From: Burkholderiales bacterium
Lineage (GTDB): Bacteria > Pseudomonadota > Gammaproteobacteria > Burkholderiales > UBA6910
Length of the DNA stretch: 64,000 nt
Reading direction: 5' to 3'
Assembly: GCA_026005015.1 (NCBI GenBank)
Contig: BPKG01000006.1
Span: 27,505-91,504, forward strand
The notes under the pieces were generated by a model. That model had not been told where the DNA came from. It did not search any database and was given only the letters and a program-made list of their open reading frames with translations. Shown piece after piece: positions 43,938-53,317 of this stretch. How positions within the stretch are numbered: position 1 is the first letter of the stretch; every line of letters begins with the position of its first letter. The translations under genes were made by a program, and so were the position numbers.

Positions 43938-44567
43938 TCAGCTCCCCCGCTTGCTGAACGCGGCGATATCCAGCGGCGCAGCGGCGGCAGGGCGGGCCTC
44001 GCCTTCCTGGGCGAACGCGGCACCCACAGCCGGTTTCTTTTCCTCGCGGCTTGTCGCGCCCGCAGCCGGCTCGGCCGCCAGCCGTCCCACGTCGCCGCTG
44101 AGCTCGCCCCCTTCCTCGACGGACAAGGCGCCATAGCGGATCTTTCCCGAAACCTTGCCGCTCGCATAAATCACCAGTCGCCGGCGGGCGGTGAGTTCTC
44201 CTTCGAAGCGCCCGCGGATTTCCGCCACGTCGATCCCCGCGGTGCCGGAAAACACGCCGTCTTCCGCGATCTGGATCACGCGGCTGTTCATGGACGCTTC
44301 CACCCGCCCTTCCACCACCAGGGTTTCGCAGTCGGTGATCTCGGCTCCCTTGAGCTTGATATTGGGGCCCACGATCAGGCGGGCGCCGCCTTCGTCCGTT
44401 TTGCGCTCGGGCGCCGCGGTGGCGGGCGTCTCATGGGGGGACGGGCTCGCCTCCCCAGCCCGCTGGGCCGGCGATGAGCCACTATCGTAGTCCGGCCGCA
44501 GTTGACCGGAGCCGCGCTCCTGCCCGAACCGGCGATTGCGGGGGAGCATTCCTTCCTTGTTGAACAT
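43938..44567 (-). CDS. Bactofilin (polymer-forming cytoskeletal protein)
   Basis: Bactofilins polymerise without nucleotide into membrane-associated filaments that position wall or polysaccharide enzymes. The 209 residues have a disordered N-terminal tail with many Gly, Pro and Ser (1-58), then the right-handed beta-helix core at about 62-160 (ARLIVGPNIKLKGAEI, then LVVEGRVEASMNSRVIQI, EDGVFSGTAGIDVAEI, ARRRLVIYASGKVSGKI), and an Ala-rich tail. Its promoter region carries a near-perfect sigma54 element and an inverted repeat 157 bp upstream, so it is probably part of the PrsR-controlled regulon rather than constitutive. Confidence 0.9.
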   Translation of the reverse strand: MFNKEGMLPRNRRFGQERGSGQLRPDYDSGSSPAQRAGEASPSPHETPATAAPERKTDEGGARLIVGPNIKLKGAEITDCETLVVEGRVEASMNSRVIQIAEDGVFSGTAGIDVAEIRGRFEGELTARRRLVIYASGKVSGKIRYGALSVEEGGELSGDVGRLAAEPAAGATSREEKKPAVGAAFAQEGEARPAAAAPLDIAAFSKRGS

Positions 44568-44627
44568 GGGTCCTCCTCTGATAGGCTAAGACGCAAGGAT
44601 TGCGCCCAAAAAAACGCGAATTCCTTC

Positions 44628-44642
44628 GCAATTCGCGTGCCA
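44628..44642 (-). promoter_or_regulatory. Sigma54 (-24/-12) promoter of the bactofilin gene
   Basis: Read on the minus strand the sequence is TGGCACGCGAATTGC. GG and GC are exactly 10 bases apart and both consensus halves, TGGCACG and TTGC, match fully. Transcription would start near 44616, about 49 nt before the ATG at 44567. This is the best sigma54 element I found in the window. Confidence 0.82.
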
Positions 44643-44760
44643 TTCCCAAAAATGCTTTGAATCCGGGGACCTGCCGTGCAGCCCCCGGAGCGGGCATGTC
44701 ACCCAGGGACGACGCCTGCCGCCCGGCTGCGACCTCAATCGCCTGTTTTCAAGGCCTTTT

Positions 44761-44786
44761 GCCCTGTCTCCGATCGCCGACAGGGC
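44761..44786. promoter_or_regulatory. Inverted repeat, candidate enhancer site for the bactofilin promoter
   Basis: GCCCTGTC and GACAGGGC are perfect 8-bp arms around TCCGATCGCC. The centre lies about 157 bp upstream of the predicted sigma54 transcription start, a normal distance for an activator of the NtrC class. The same CTGTC-N10-GACAG pattern with a central CGAT occurs twice upstream of the FeeM-like gene. No T-run follows, so a terminator is less likely. Confidence 0.55.
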
Positions 44787-44816
44787 CTAGCGCCACGGAT
44801 GGATGGGAGGAAATTT

Positions 44817-45584
44817 CTACGGATTCGAAGCGAGCCGGCGCTCGAGCTCGCCCAGGATCTCGTCATAGATGGGGCGGGAATAGGCGTTCAATCCCGCGAC
44901 GATCCCCTCCACGTCCATGACCGAAGGAACCCGGATCCCCCGGTGCTCCACGGGCCCGCCGATCCTCAGCACCTGGACGCCGAGCCGGGAAAAATGATCG
45001 GCCAGGCGCGGCTCGCTCAACAGGAACATCTTCTCGATGCCCTTCAGGTGGGCGATCGCCACGACCCCCAAGTAGAGCCCCACCAGGATATAGGGAAAGC
45101 GGGGCCGGTCCGCCCCGCCGAAATCCTCGGGGGAGAGGGGCACGGGCTGGAGCGCCTCCCCGCGCCGGCGCCGGTAGGCGGAAGCGACGGCCAGCCTCGA
45201 GGCCTCCGCGATTCTGCGCCGATCGAGCCTGGCCGGATCGATCACCGTGCGGTCCAGGGTGGCCGCGCAGGTGCGCTCGAAGGGCAGGGGATAGAGGGCG
45301 TCGTCCGGGGGCGTGGTCACCAGCCGGGCGCAGCCAATGAATTCATCCGTGGGCAAGTAGCGCAGGAGCAGATGGGTGGAAAAAGCGTCGTACTCGTCGG
45401 ACTCTCTGCCGTCGGGGCGGATCGGCTCGAACTTCAGATCCTCGCAATAGACCTGGTGGCGGAGCCGGTAGACCCGGTCCTTGAGCTCGGCGTCCAGGGC
45501 TGGAATGAGCTCGAAGCGCTTGCGGAATCCCTCCCGCGTCTCCGTGTACCCGGCGCTAGCCAACCCCATTGCCCTCCTCGGCAT
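44817..45584 (-). CDS. PEP-CTERM/exosortase system-associated acyltransferase
   Basis: A LuxI-fold (GNAT-like) acyltransferase found only beside exosortase/PEP-CTERM loci. Conserved blocks are FRKRFELIPALDAELKDRVY, LRHQVYCEDLKFEP, DAFSTHLLLRY, IGCARLV and RRRIAEASRLAVASAYRRR, ending in FSRLGVQVLRIGGPVEHRG. The related LuxI enzymes make acyl-homoserine lactones; the product here is unknown. Start 45584 (PRRAMGLASAG) gives 255 residues. ATG 45569, which has GAGGAGG three bases upstream, is an alternative. The frame stays open to 45734, but that extension is not conserved-looking. Confidence 0.85.
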   Translation of the reverse strand: MPRRAMGLASAGYTETREGFRKRFELIPALDAELKDRVYRLRHQVYCEDLKFEPIRPDGRESDEYDAFSTHLLLRYLPTDEFIGCARLVTTPPDDALYPLPFERTCAATLDRTVIDPARLDRRRIAEASRLAVASAYRRRRGEALQPVPLSPEDFGGADRPRFPYILVGLYLGVVAIAHLKGIEKMFLLSEPRLADHFSRLGVQVLRIGGPVEHRGIRVPSVMDVEGIVAGLNAYSRPIYDEILGELERRLASNP

Positions 45585-45799
45585 CGTCTCCGGCTGAAGC
45601 TCCCGCAGCGCCCGGATGGGGTCACGTCCGACCCAGAGCAAGCGATGCGCTAATCCTATTGTAGGAGACTCGGCCCGCGGGTGCCCTTCGACGCCGCCTT
45701 GATGGGATGCTGCCGCACCCTTGTCGCCGGCCAAGCGCTTCCGGCCATTCTAGCCGGATATTTTCTTAGCGTGACCGCTCCGGCCGATGGGGGCGGGCA

Positions 45800-46657
45800 T
45801 CAGGGTTGCTGGCGGGCCAGCAGCGCCCGCAGGTATTTCACCGGAATGGCATAGGTGACGCCGCTCGGGTTGCTGAGGGCCGCTTCCTTGGTGCCCTTGA
45901 CGAACACCAGGTTGATGACCCCCACCACTGCCCCGGTGTTGATGTCGTAGAGGGGGCTGCCGCTGTTGCCCGGGTACGCGGTGGCGTCCAACTGGTACAC
46001 GGGATAGGCACCTCGGGCGAGCCGCTGCACCACCTTGGGATCGAGCTGCCGGTCATTGGCGCTGGGGATGGCGATGGGGGTGAGGGCCGAAACCATCGCC
46101 CGATGGGTGACCGGGATGAGCCCCAGCACCTCTCCCATCGGGAATCCGGTCAGCAGGAAGCCCTCCCCGACCCGGGTTGCGTCGGACTCGCTCAGGCGCA
46201 GGGCGGGCAACGCAGCCCCGTCGATCTTCAACAAGGCGAGATCGTGCTCGGCATCGGAGGCGACTTGACGGGCCCGCCGCACCTCGATCCGCCCGTCGGC
46301 ATGACGCAAAGCGACGACCAGCGTCTCCAGATTCGCCGAGTCCAGCGCCAGGGGAATCACGTGGGCGTTGGTCGCGATCAGCGTGCCGTCGCCCACGGCG
46401 AAGCCGGTGCCGCGGAAGCCGAAGGCCGGGCTGCGGGTGCGCATGAAGGTGCCCACCGCCACCACCGAAGCGCTCACGGTTTCGATGGTCTTGGGGTTGT
46501 CGGCCCGCGCGGCCGGGCCCGCCGGAATCGTCAGCAGGGCGGTCATCAGGCCCGCGAGCCCGGCAAGCCATCGGGCGCGCCGGCTTTCGCCGCCGGGCGT
46601 CGTGGATTTCCTTGCGATCCTGATCGTCGTGGGGTTCCTGTCGCATCCGGGGGTCAT
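45800..46657 (-). CDS. Secreted trypsin-like (S1) serine protease
   Basis: A 285-residue protease with a chymotrypsin/DegP-like fold and no PDZ domain. A basic N-terminus and hydrophobic segment (about 30-52, ending ARADN) indicate export. The triad is visible: His in TLIATNAHVIPLAL near 97, Asp in EHDLALLKID near 137 and Ser in YPGNSGSPLYD near 230. It lies between the sugar epimerase and the acyltransferase genes on the same strand. It may process exported proteins or enzymes of the locus, but no substrate can be named. Confidence 0.87.
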   Translation of the reverse strand: MTPGCDRNPTTIRIARKSTTPGGESRRARWLAGLAGLMTALLTIPAGPAARADNPKTIETVSASVVAVGTFMRTRSPAFGFRGTGFAVGDGTLIATNAHVIPLALDSANLETLVVALRHADGRIEVRRARQVASDAEHDLALLKIDGAALPALRLSESDATRVGEGFLLTGFPMGEVLGLIPVTHRAMVSALTPIAIPSANDRQLDPKVVQRLARGAYPVYQLDATAYPGNSGSPLYDINTGAVVGVINLVFVKGTKEAALSNPSGVTYAIPVKYLRALLARQQP

Positions 46658-46700
46658 CTGGGAACCTCCATGAAAAAATCCGGGGCGTGTTCTCGCCCGT

Positions 46701-47774
46701 TCAGCGCGCCGCCCGGCTCGGCGGCGCCTTGCCCTGGGCTCCCAGGGAACCCAGCCGCTCCAGGTACCAGGGCAACGCCTCCCGCAAGCCCGCCAGTACG
46801 GTGTGGGTGGGCTCGTAGCCCAGCAGACCCCGCGCCTGGGCGATATCGGCCAGGGAGTGGCGGATGTCCCCGGGACGAAAATCCCGATACTCGGCCTGCA
46901 TGGAGGCGATGGCCGGAAAACGCTCCGCCAGCAGGGAGCGCAGGATGGAAAACAGGGCGTTCAAGGAAGTCCGCTTCCCCACGGCTACGTTATACACCCG
47001 GTTCAAGGCCTCGGGCTTGCGGGTCGTGGCGGCCAGCAGGTTCGCCTGCACGGCGTTGGCGATGTAGCAGAAATCCCGCGTCGTCTCCCCATCCCCATAA
47101 ATGATGACCGGCCGGTGGGCCAGCATCTCGCCGATCCAGCGCGGGATCACGGCGGCGTAGGGACCGTCGGGATCCTGGCGCGCGCCGAAGACGTTAAAGT
47201 AGCGCAGTCCCACCGTCTCGATCCCGTAGCAGCGGGAGAACGCTTCGGCGTAGAGTTCGTTGGCGCACTTGCTCGCCGCATACGGGGAAAGGGGACGGCC
47301 GATTCGCTCCTCGGATTTGGGCAAGCAGGGATCGTCCCCGTAGACGGAGCTGGAAGAGGCGTAGACGAAGCGGCCGACCTCGGCCTCTTTGGCGGCCAGC
47401 AACAGGTTGAAGAACCCGTCCACGTTGGCCCCGTGGGTGGACGCGGGATCTTCCACCGAGCGGGGCACCGAGCCCAGGGCCGCCTGGTGCAGGATCACGT
47501 CGGTTCCCTGCACTGCGTCCCGGCAGGTGGCCACATCCCGGATGTCGCCCTCGATAAAGCGAAAACGCCTCCAGGCGGCTTCGCCCACCGCCTCCCGTAC
47601 GTCCTCCAGGTTGGCCCGATGGCCAGTGGCGAAATTGTCCAGTCCGGCGACCTCCTGGCCGCAGCGCAGGAGGAATTCCGTCAGGTGGGAGCCGATGAAT
47701 CCGGCGCAACCCGTCACCAGCCAGCGCCGGGGTTCCCGGCGCAGACGCTCTTCCATGGACACCCTGTCGGACAT
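46701..47774 (-). CDS. NAD-dependent UDP-sugar 4-epimerase (WbpP/TviC-like)
   Basis: An extended SDR of 357 residues. The NAD fold is [18 protein letters not shown] near 20-37, followed by [16 protein letters not shown], the active-site SSSSVYGD near 143 and [13 protein letters not shown] near 168. [20 protein letters not shown] contacts the sugar. The [10 protein letters not shown] region resembles WbpP/TviC, which epimerise UDP-GlcNAc or UDP-GlcNAcA at C4. It lies 9 bp after the dehydrogenase gene, so the pair probably makes UDP-GalNAcA or a similar uronic acid for the exopolysaccharide. Confidence 0.85.
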   Translation of the reverse strand: MSDRVSMEERLRREPRRWLVTGCAGFIGSHLTEFLLRCGQEVAGLDNFATGHRANLEDVREAVGEAAWRRFRFIEGDIRDVATCRDAVQGTDVILHQAALGSVPRSVEDPASTHGANVDGFFNLLLAAKEAEVGRFVYASSSSVYGDDPCLPKSEERIGRPLSPYAASKCANELYAEAFSRCYGIETVGLRYFNVFGARQDPDGPYAAVIPRWIGEMLAHRPVIIYGDGETTRDFCYIANAVQANLLAATTRKPEALNRVYNVAVGKRTSLNALFSILRSLLAERFPAIASMQAEYRDFRPGDIRHSLADIAQARGLLGYEPTHTVLAGLREALPWYLERLGSLGAQGKAPPSRAAR

Positions 47775-47783
47775 GGCCTTTTC

Positions 47784-49064
47784 TCACAGGCGCCAGAGAC
47801 GAACGCCACGGGCGCCGAAGGCCGCGGGGTCCACCTGGCCTTTCACGTCCACGAACACGCCGTTGGGCAGGAGCTTGCCCATGTAATCGTCCGCCGAGCG
47901 CTCCTTGAACGGGCGATGGGCCACCGCCGCCACGAGGGCGGCGGATCGGGGCAGGGCCTCCCAGGGTTTGAGCTCCACGCCGTATTCCCGCAGGGCGTCC
48001 TTCCGGTCCGCCACCGGATCGTGGACGTGCACCGTGACCCCGTAGGACTGGAGTTCCCGCACCACGTCGATCACCCGGGAGTTGCGCAGATCGGGGACGT
48101 TTTCCTTGAAGGTGAGGCCGAGGACCGACACGTCGCAGCCCTTCACCGAGAAGCCGCTGCGGATCATGGCCTTGATGGTCTGCTCGGCCACGAACTTGCC
48201 CATGCCGTCGTTGATCCGGCGCCCGGCCAGGATGACCTGGGGGTGGTAGCCCAGCATCTCCGCCTTGTAGGTGAGGTAGTAGGGGTCCACCCCGATGCAG
48301 TGTCCGCCTACCAGGCCGGGGCGAAAGGGCAAGAAATTCCACTTGGTGCCCGCCGCCTCCAGCACCTCCAGCGTATCGATACCGATGCGGTTGAAGATGA
48401 TGGCCAGCTCGTTCATAAGGGCGATGTTCAAGTCCCGCTGGGTGTTTTCGATCACCTTGGCCGCCTCGGCCACCTTGATGCTGCTCACCCGGTGCACGCC
48501 CGCGGTCACTACGCTGCCGTAAATTCGCGCCACCCGCTCCAGGGTCTCCGGCGTGTCCCCCGCCACCACCTTGACGATGCGGGTCAGGGTGTGCTCCTTG
48601 TCCCCCGGGTTGATGCGCTCCGGGGAGTAGCCGACGAAGAAATCCCGTTTCCAGCGCAGCCCCGAGGCCTGTTCCAGCCTGGGGATGCACACCTCTTCCG
48701 TGGCGCCCGGGTAGACGGTGGATTCGTACACCACGGTGGCGCCCCGCTTCAGGTTGCGGCCGACGGTCTCGCTGGCGGAGACGAGGGGTCCGAAGTCCGG
48801 CTGGTGGGCCTCGTTGACCGGCGTTGGAACGGCGACGATCACGAAATCCGCGGCCTTCAAGGCCGAGGGATCCGTGGTGCAAGTGAGGCCGTCGGCGGCC
48901 TTCAAGTCTTCGGCGCTCACCTCCCCCGTGGGATCGATCCCGCGGCGGTAGGCGTCGACCTTTTCCTGGGACAGATCGAAGCCGATGGTCCGGTACTTCT
49001 TGCCGAACTCGACGGCCAGCGGCAGGCCTACGTAGCCCAAGCCCACGACGGCGATGGTATCCAT
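47784..49064 (-). CDS. tviB: UDP-sugar 6-dehydrogenase (TviB/WbpA/VipA-like)
   Basis: A nucleotide-sugar dehydrogenase that oxidises C6 of UDP-GlcNAc or a similar sugar to the uronic acid with two NAD. The 426 residues have the N-terminal fold VVGLGYVGLPLAVEFGK at 5-21, VAVPTPVNEAHQPD near 85, YESTVYPGATEEVC near 115 and the catalytic cysteine in GLVGGHCIGVDPYYL near 258. The C-terminal domain starts at LGLTFKENVPDLRNSR near 325. Similarity to TviB rather than Ugd is inferred from the sequence style and the adjacent epimerase. Confidence 0.88.
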   Translation of the reverse strand: MDTIAVVGLGYVGLPLAVEFGKKYRTIGFDLSQEKVDAYRRGIDPTGEVSAEDLKAADGLTCTTDPSALKAADFVIVAVPTPVNEAHQPDFGPLVSASETVGRNLKRGATVVYESTVYPGATEEVCIPRLEQASGLRWKRDFFVGYSPERINPGDKEHTLTRIVKVVAGDTPETLERVARIYGSVVTAGVHRVSSIKVAEAAKVIENTQRDLNIALMNELAIIFNRIGIDTLEVLEAAGTKWNFLPFRPGLVGGHCIGVDPYYLTYKAEMLGYHPQVILAGRRINDGMGKFVAEQTIKAMIRSGFSVKGCDVSVLGLTFKENVPDLRNSRVIDVVRELQSYGVTVHVHDPVADRKDALREYGVELKPWEALPRSAALVAAVAHRPFKERSADDYMGKLLPNGVFVDVKGQVDPAAFGARGVRLWRL

Positions 49065-49116
49065 GGCGATGCTTTCTTCTCCGGAATGGTTAAATCCTCC
49101 CGCGCAGGCGCGCGGT

Positions 49117-51874
49117 TCAGAGCGTCTTCAGCAATTCCGCCGCCTCCTTCCCGGAGGCAGAGGCGGCATCGTTCTTGGCGATCGTCTCCAGCTCCTTGCG
49201 CGCCTCCTCCTTCCTTCCGGCCTTGAGGAGGGCCTTGGCGTAATGCAGCCGGATCTCCGTGTAATCCGGGTCCAGGTCCACGGCCCGCGCCAGGAGCTGC
49301 ACGCCCCGCTCCACCTGCCCTTTGTCCACCAGGATCCAGCCCAGGGTGTCCAGCACCGCGGGGCTGGTGGGCGCCAGCGCGTAGGCGCGCTCGGCGTATT
49401 CGAGCGCCTTGGCGTCGTTGACCTTCCACGCGGCGTAGGCCAGGTTGTTGAGGACCACGGGATTGTTCGGCTGTTTTTCCAGGATTGCCTGATAGCGCCG
49501 TACCGCTTCTCGATACGCGCCACTTTTGAGATCCGCTTCCGCCAGATAAGTGGGCACGATCAGGTCTTCGGGATGATCCCGGAGCCACTGGGCCGCCACG
49601 GCACTCGCCTCGTTTGTCCCGCTTCGCCCGCGCAAGGACGCTGTGCAAGCGCGCGGTCAGGTACGGGTTTGGAGCCTGGCGCAGCCCTTTGCGGTAGGCT
49701 TCCTCGGCCGCCTTCAGGTTGCCCTGGAACAGGAACACGTCCCCTTCCATGAGATAGCCGATCGCCTCGGCGGGGCGCGCCTTCTGCATGGCCCGGGCCT
49801 CGTTCACCCCGTCCTGGAAGCGCCCCTGGCGCACGTAGTAGGCGATGATCTCCCGCTGGGCGGCGGTGAAACCGGGATCCAGCTCGAGGGCCTTGCGCAA
49901 TGCCCGCAGCATGCCGGCCTCGTCCCCTGCGGCGCGGTGTGCCGCCGCCAGCCGCAGCTGCACGCTGGCCGACTGGGGCCGCATCTGGGCGAGCCGGCTG
50001 AAGGTGCTCAAGGCCTGCTGCACGTCCCCCGCGGCGAGCTGGGCCGCGCCCAGGGCCTGCACGATGCGGGCGTCGTTGGAAAAGGCCGCCTGAGCGTCCT
50101 GGGCGGCCACCAGGGCCGCCTTGGGCTGGTTGGCGCGCAGCAAGAAATCGATCAGGGCGAGCCGGGGGGGCACGGAAGCGGGGTTGGCGCTCACCGCTTT
50201 TTTCAGCGTCCGCTCCACCTCTGCGTCGGCGGCTCCGGTGGCGCGCAGGATCGCCGCCAGCCCGAGGAGCGCCCTTTCGTTGTTGGGTTCCTTGGCTAGC
50301 ACCGCCTGGTAGCGCCCCCGGGCCGCTTCCGCCTTGCCTTCCCGCAGGTCCAGCATGGCCAGGTTGCGCACGGCGGGCAGAAAGGCCGGACTGAGCTGCA
50401 GGGCGCGCTCGAAGCTCTTGCGGGCGCTGGCCAGATCTCCCTTGGCGAGATAGACCGCCCCTTTGGTGTTGTGGCTGATCGGATGGTCGGGCTGTTTTCG
50501 CTCCAGGGCGTCGGCCGCGGCAAGGGCCTGATCGAGCTGGTTGCGCGCCACGTGGATCATCACCAGCCCCAGGTCTGCCCGGTAGCCCGCAGCGTCCATG
50601 GCCGCCGCCGCCTGTAGCTCCTGCAGCGCTTCGTCGGTCTCGCCGGCGCGCAGGTGCAAGGCCCCGAGGCGCGTGCGCAGCGCCGGGTTGTCCTTGTCCA
50701 GGGCGGCCGCCTTCTCGTAGTATTCGGCGGCCTTGGCCAGCTCGCCCTGGGCCAGATGGACTTCTCCCGCCAGCGCCAGGACCCGCGCGTTCGAGGGTTG
50801 CTGGGCGAGCAGGGGCTGCAGCAGCTCCTGGGCCCGATCGGCCTCCCCGGTGGCCAGATAGACCGCCGCCAGAAGCTGCCTCGCCCCGGCGTGCTGGGGC
50901 GCCTGGTTCAGGGCCTGGCGCAGATGTTGTTCGGCCTGGGCGTAGGCCCTCAGCCGGTACTCCAGGGCGCCCGCCAGGATCCGCGCCGGCACGTGGTCGG
51001 GAGCGGCCTTGAGCACGTTCAGGGCGAGATCCCGGGCCCCGGCCAGGTCGCCCTGCTCCGCGGTGATGAGCGCCTTGTAGTAAAGGGTGCTAGGATGCTT
51101 GGGCCCGATCTTCTCGAGCTCCCCCGCCTGCTCCGCGGCCCGCTTCAGCTCCCCGCGCCGGAGCAACAGCTCGACCAGGGCGGCGCGAATGGGCACGTTG
51201 CGGGGCTCGGCGGCAAGAGCCTTTTGGTACGCCTGCACCCCCGCCTCCAGGTCCCCCTGGCCCGCGGCGAGCGCCCCTTTGAGCCCCAGGGCTTCCACAT
51301 GGGTGGATTCCCGGGCAAGGACCTCCTCCACGAGCTTGGTGGCCTGGGCCAGGTCCCGTTCGAGCACCGCCACCCGGGCCGCCCCCAGCTTCGCGTCGGC
51401 CAGGTCCGGCCGCAGGGAAAGGGCGGCCAGGAAAGAGTCCTTGGCCTCCGCGGGACGTCCGCTCATGAGCTGGGCCTGCCCCACCACGGTCCGCAGCAGG
51501 GCGTTCGCTTGCGCATCCGCGAGGGTCAGGCCCGAGAGCTGCTCGAGGGCCTTGCCGGCCTTCCCCTGGGCGAGCAAGGCGCGCCCGAGGACGGGATAGA
51601 CCGCCTCCGGCGCATAGCCCAGGTCGAGGGCCTTGCGCAACTCGATCTCGGCAGCGGCGGCATCGCCGCTCCTGAGCAGGGCAGTCCCCAGGAGGTAGCG
51701 GGCCTCCCCGTGGTTCGGCGCCTGCTGCAGGGCATTCTTGAGCTGGATGATGGCGGCCGCGGTGTCCTGCTGCGCCAGATAGGAACGCGCCGATTCGATC
51801 AGCTTCTCGGGCGGATCGCCGTTGCAACCCGCAGACAGCAAGACGCAAAGGGTCAGCGCGGCGAAGCGCCCCAT
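49117..51874 (-). CDS. prsT: PEP-CTERM system TPR-repeat lipoprotein PrsT; frameshifted
   Basis: A large tetratricopeptide lipoprotein found with XrtA/PEP-CTERM loci, probably a periplasmic scaffold for exopolysaccharide assembly. ATG 51874 is chosen because GGAGG lies nine bases upstream and the protein then begins with a lipoprotein signal ending in LSAGC. In-frame ATGs further upstream lack such a site. About twenty TPR units follow (for example GDLASARKSFERALQLSP). The frame breaks near 49618-49620: one extra base in CCC. Removing it joins TNEASAVAAQWLRDHPED and the C-terminal TPRs, giving 918 residues. It lies 92 bp after prsR. Confidence 0.87.
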
Positions 51875-51965
51875 TTTAGGGAACCTCCGAATCAGAGTTT
51901 CCCTGGCTCCCGTTCGCTGGTTCATGGTCCCGTTCCGAAAAAAATGGTTGAGCACGCTATGACCC

Positions 51966-53317
51966 CTACCTGAGGCCGAAGCGGTGCATGAGGTCGTACA
52001 GGGTCGGGCGGCTCACGCCCAGGAGCTGGGCCGCCTTGCTCAAGTTGCCGTTGACGCGCCCCAGCACCCGGACCACCGCGTCCCGCTCGGCCCGCTCCCG
52101 CACCTGTCGCAGGTTGAACATATCCTCGCTTTCCTCCGCGCGAGCGAGCCCGAAGTCCGCCGCCCGCAGGGCGGACGCGTCGGCCATGATCACTGCCCGC
52201 TTGACGCAATTCTCCAACTCCCGAACGTTGCCCGGCCAGGAATAGGCCTCGATGGCGTCGATCGCTTCGGGCAGGATGGTGAGGCCGCCGCGCCGCAATT
52301 CCTCGGCGAACTTGCGCACGAACGCATGGGCCAGCAGGCTCGCGTCGCCCTTGCGGCTGCGCAGGGGCGGCACTTCCACGACGATTTCCGCCAGGCGGAA
52401 ATAGAGGTCCTCCCGGAACTCGCCCCGGGCGATCAAGGCCTTCAGGTCCTGGTGGGTCGCGCAGACGATGCGCACGTCCACGGGATCTCCTCCCGGCCGC
52501 CGATGCGCTCGATCACCCGCTCCTGCAGGAAACGCAGCAGCTTCGCCTGGAGCGCCTGGGGAAGGTCGCCGATCTCGTCGAGGAACAGGGTGCCCTTATG
52601 GGCCGTCTCGATCTTGCCGATGTTCTGGCGGGTCGCTCCCGTGAAGGCGCCTTTTTCATAGCCGAAAAGCTCGCTCTCAAGGAGGGTTTCGGGAATCGCC
52701 GCGCAATTGATCGCCACGAAGCGCTGGCCGCGGCGGGAGGAGAGGTCGTGCAGCCCCCGCGCCAAAAGCTCCTTCCCGGTGCCGGATTCCCCCTGGATCA
52801 GCACCGTGGCGGAGGTCGCCGCCACTTTTTCAATGGTGCGGCAGATCCTCTGCATCTCGGGGTCCCGGGTCAGAATCCCCGACAGGGGTCCCGCCGCCTC
52901 CCGCTCCTGGAGCCGGCGGTTTTCCTCCTGCAGCTCGTACAGCCGGAACGCCCGCTCGATGGTGAGCCCCAGGATCTCGGGCTCGAAAGGCTTGGCATAG
53001 AAGTCGTAGGCCCCCAGGGCGATGCACTTCAAGGCGTTGGCCCGGTCGTGCTGCCCGGTGAGCACGATCACCTTGGTGTCCGGGGCGACGGAAAGGATCT
53101 CCCCCAGAAGCTTCAACCCTTCGGATACGTCGTCCGGCGCGGGCGGCAGGCCCAGGTCCATCACCGCGACCGCCGGCTCGTGGCGGCGAAGCTGGCCGAT
53201 GGCGCTGTCCCGGTCGCCCGCCAGCACGACTTCGTACTGGTCGAACGCCCAGCGCATCTGCTTGGCGAGGGCCGGATCGTCCTCCACGATGAGCAAAGGT
53301 CTGCGCTTCTCGCTCAT
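51966..53317 (-). CDS. prsR: Sigma54-dependent response regulator PrsR; frameshifted
   Basis: An NtrC-class activator that, with PrsK, switches on PEP-CTERM genes. The receiver domain has its phospho-aspartate in VAVMDLGLP near residue 55 and the conserved lysine in YAKPFEPE. The AAA+ domain has Walker [14 protein letters not shown], the sigma54-contacting GAFTGAT and Walker [13 protein letters not shown] Fis-type helix-turn-helix ends the protein ([18 protein letters not shown]). One base is missing near 52481-52484; adding it joins [17 protein letters not shown] and gives 450 residues. The start overlaps the prsK stop by 4 bp. Confidence 0.88.

Noticed and set aside
43727..43957. Plus-strand 76-codon open frame after dsbA as a gene
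   Set aside because: Arg-rich frame without features; another frame of the same DNA shows the SDR remnant.
46803..49226. 807-codon open frame on the plus strand opposite the epimerase and dehydrogenase genes
   Set aside because: No protein signature; the minus-strand genes have complete catalytic motifs.
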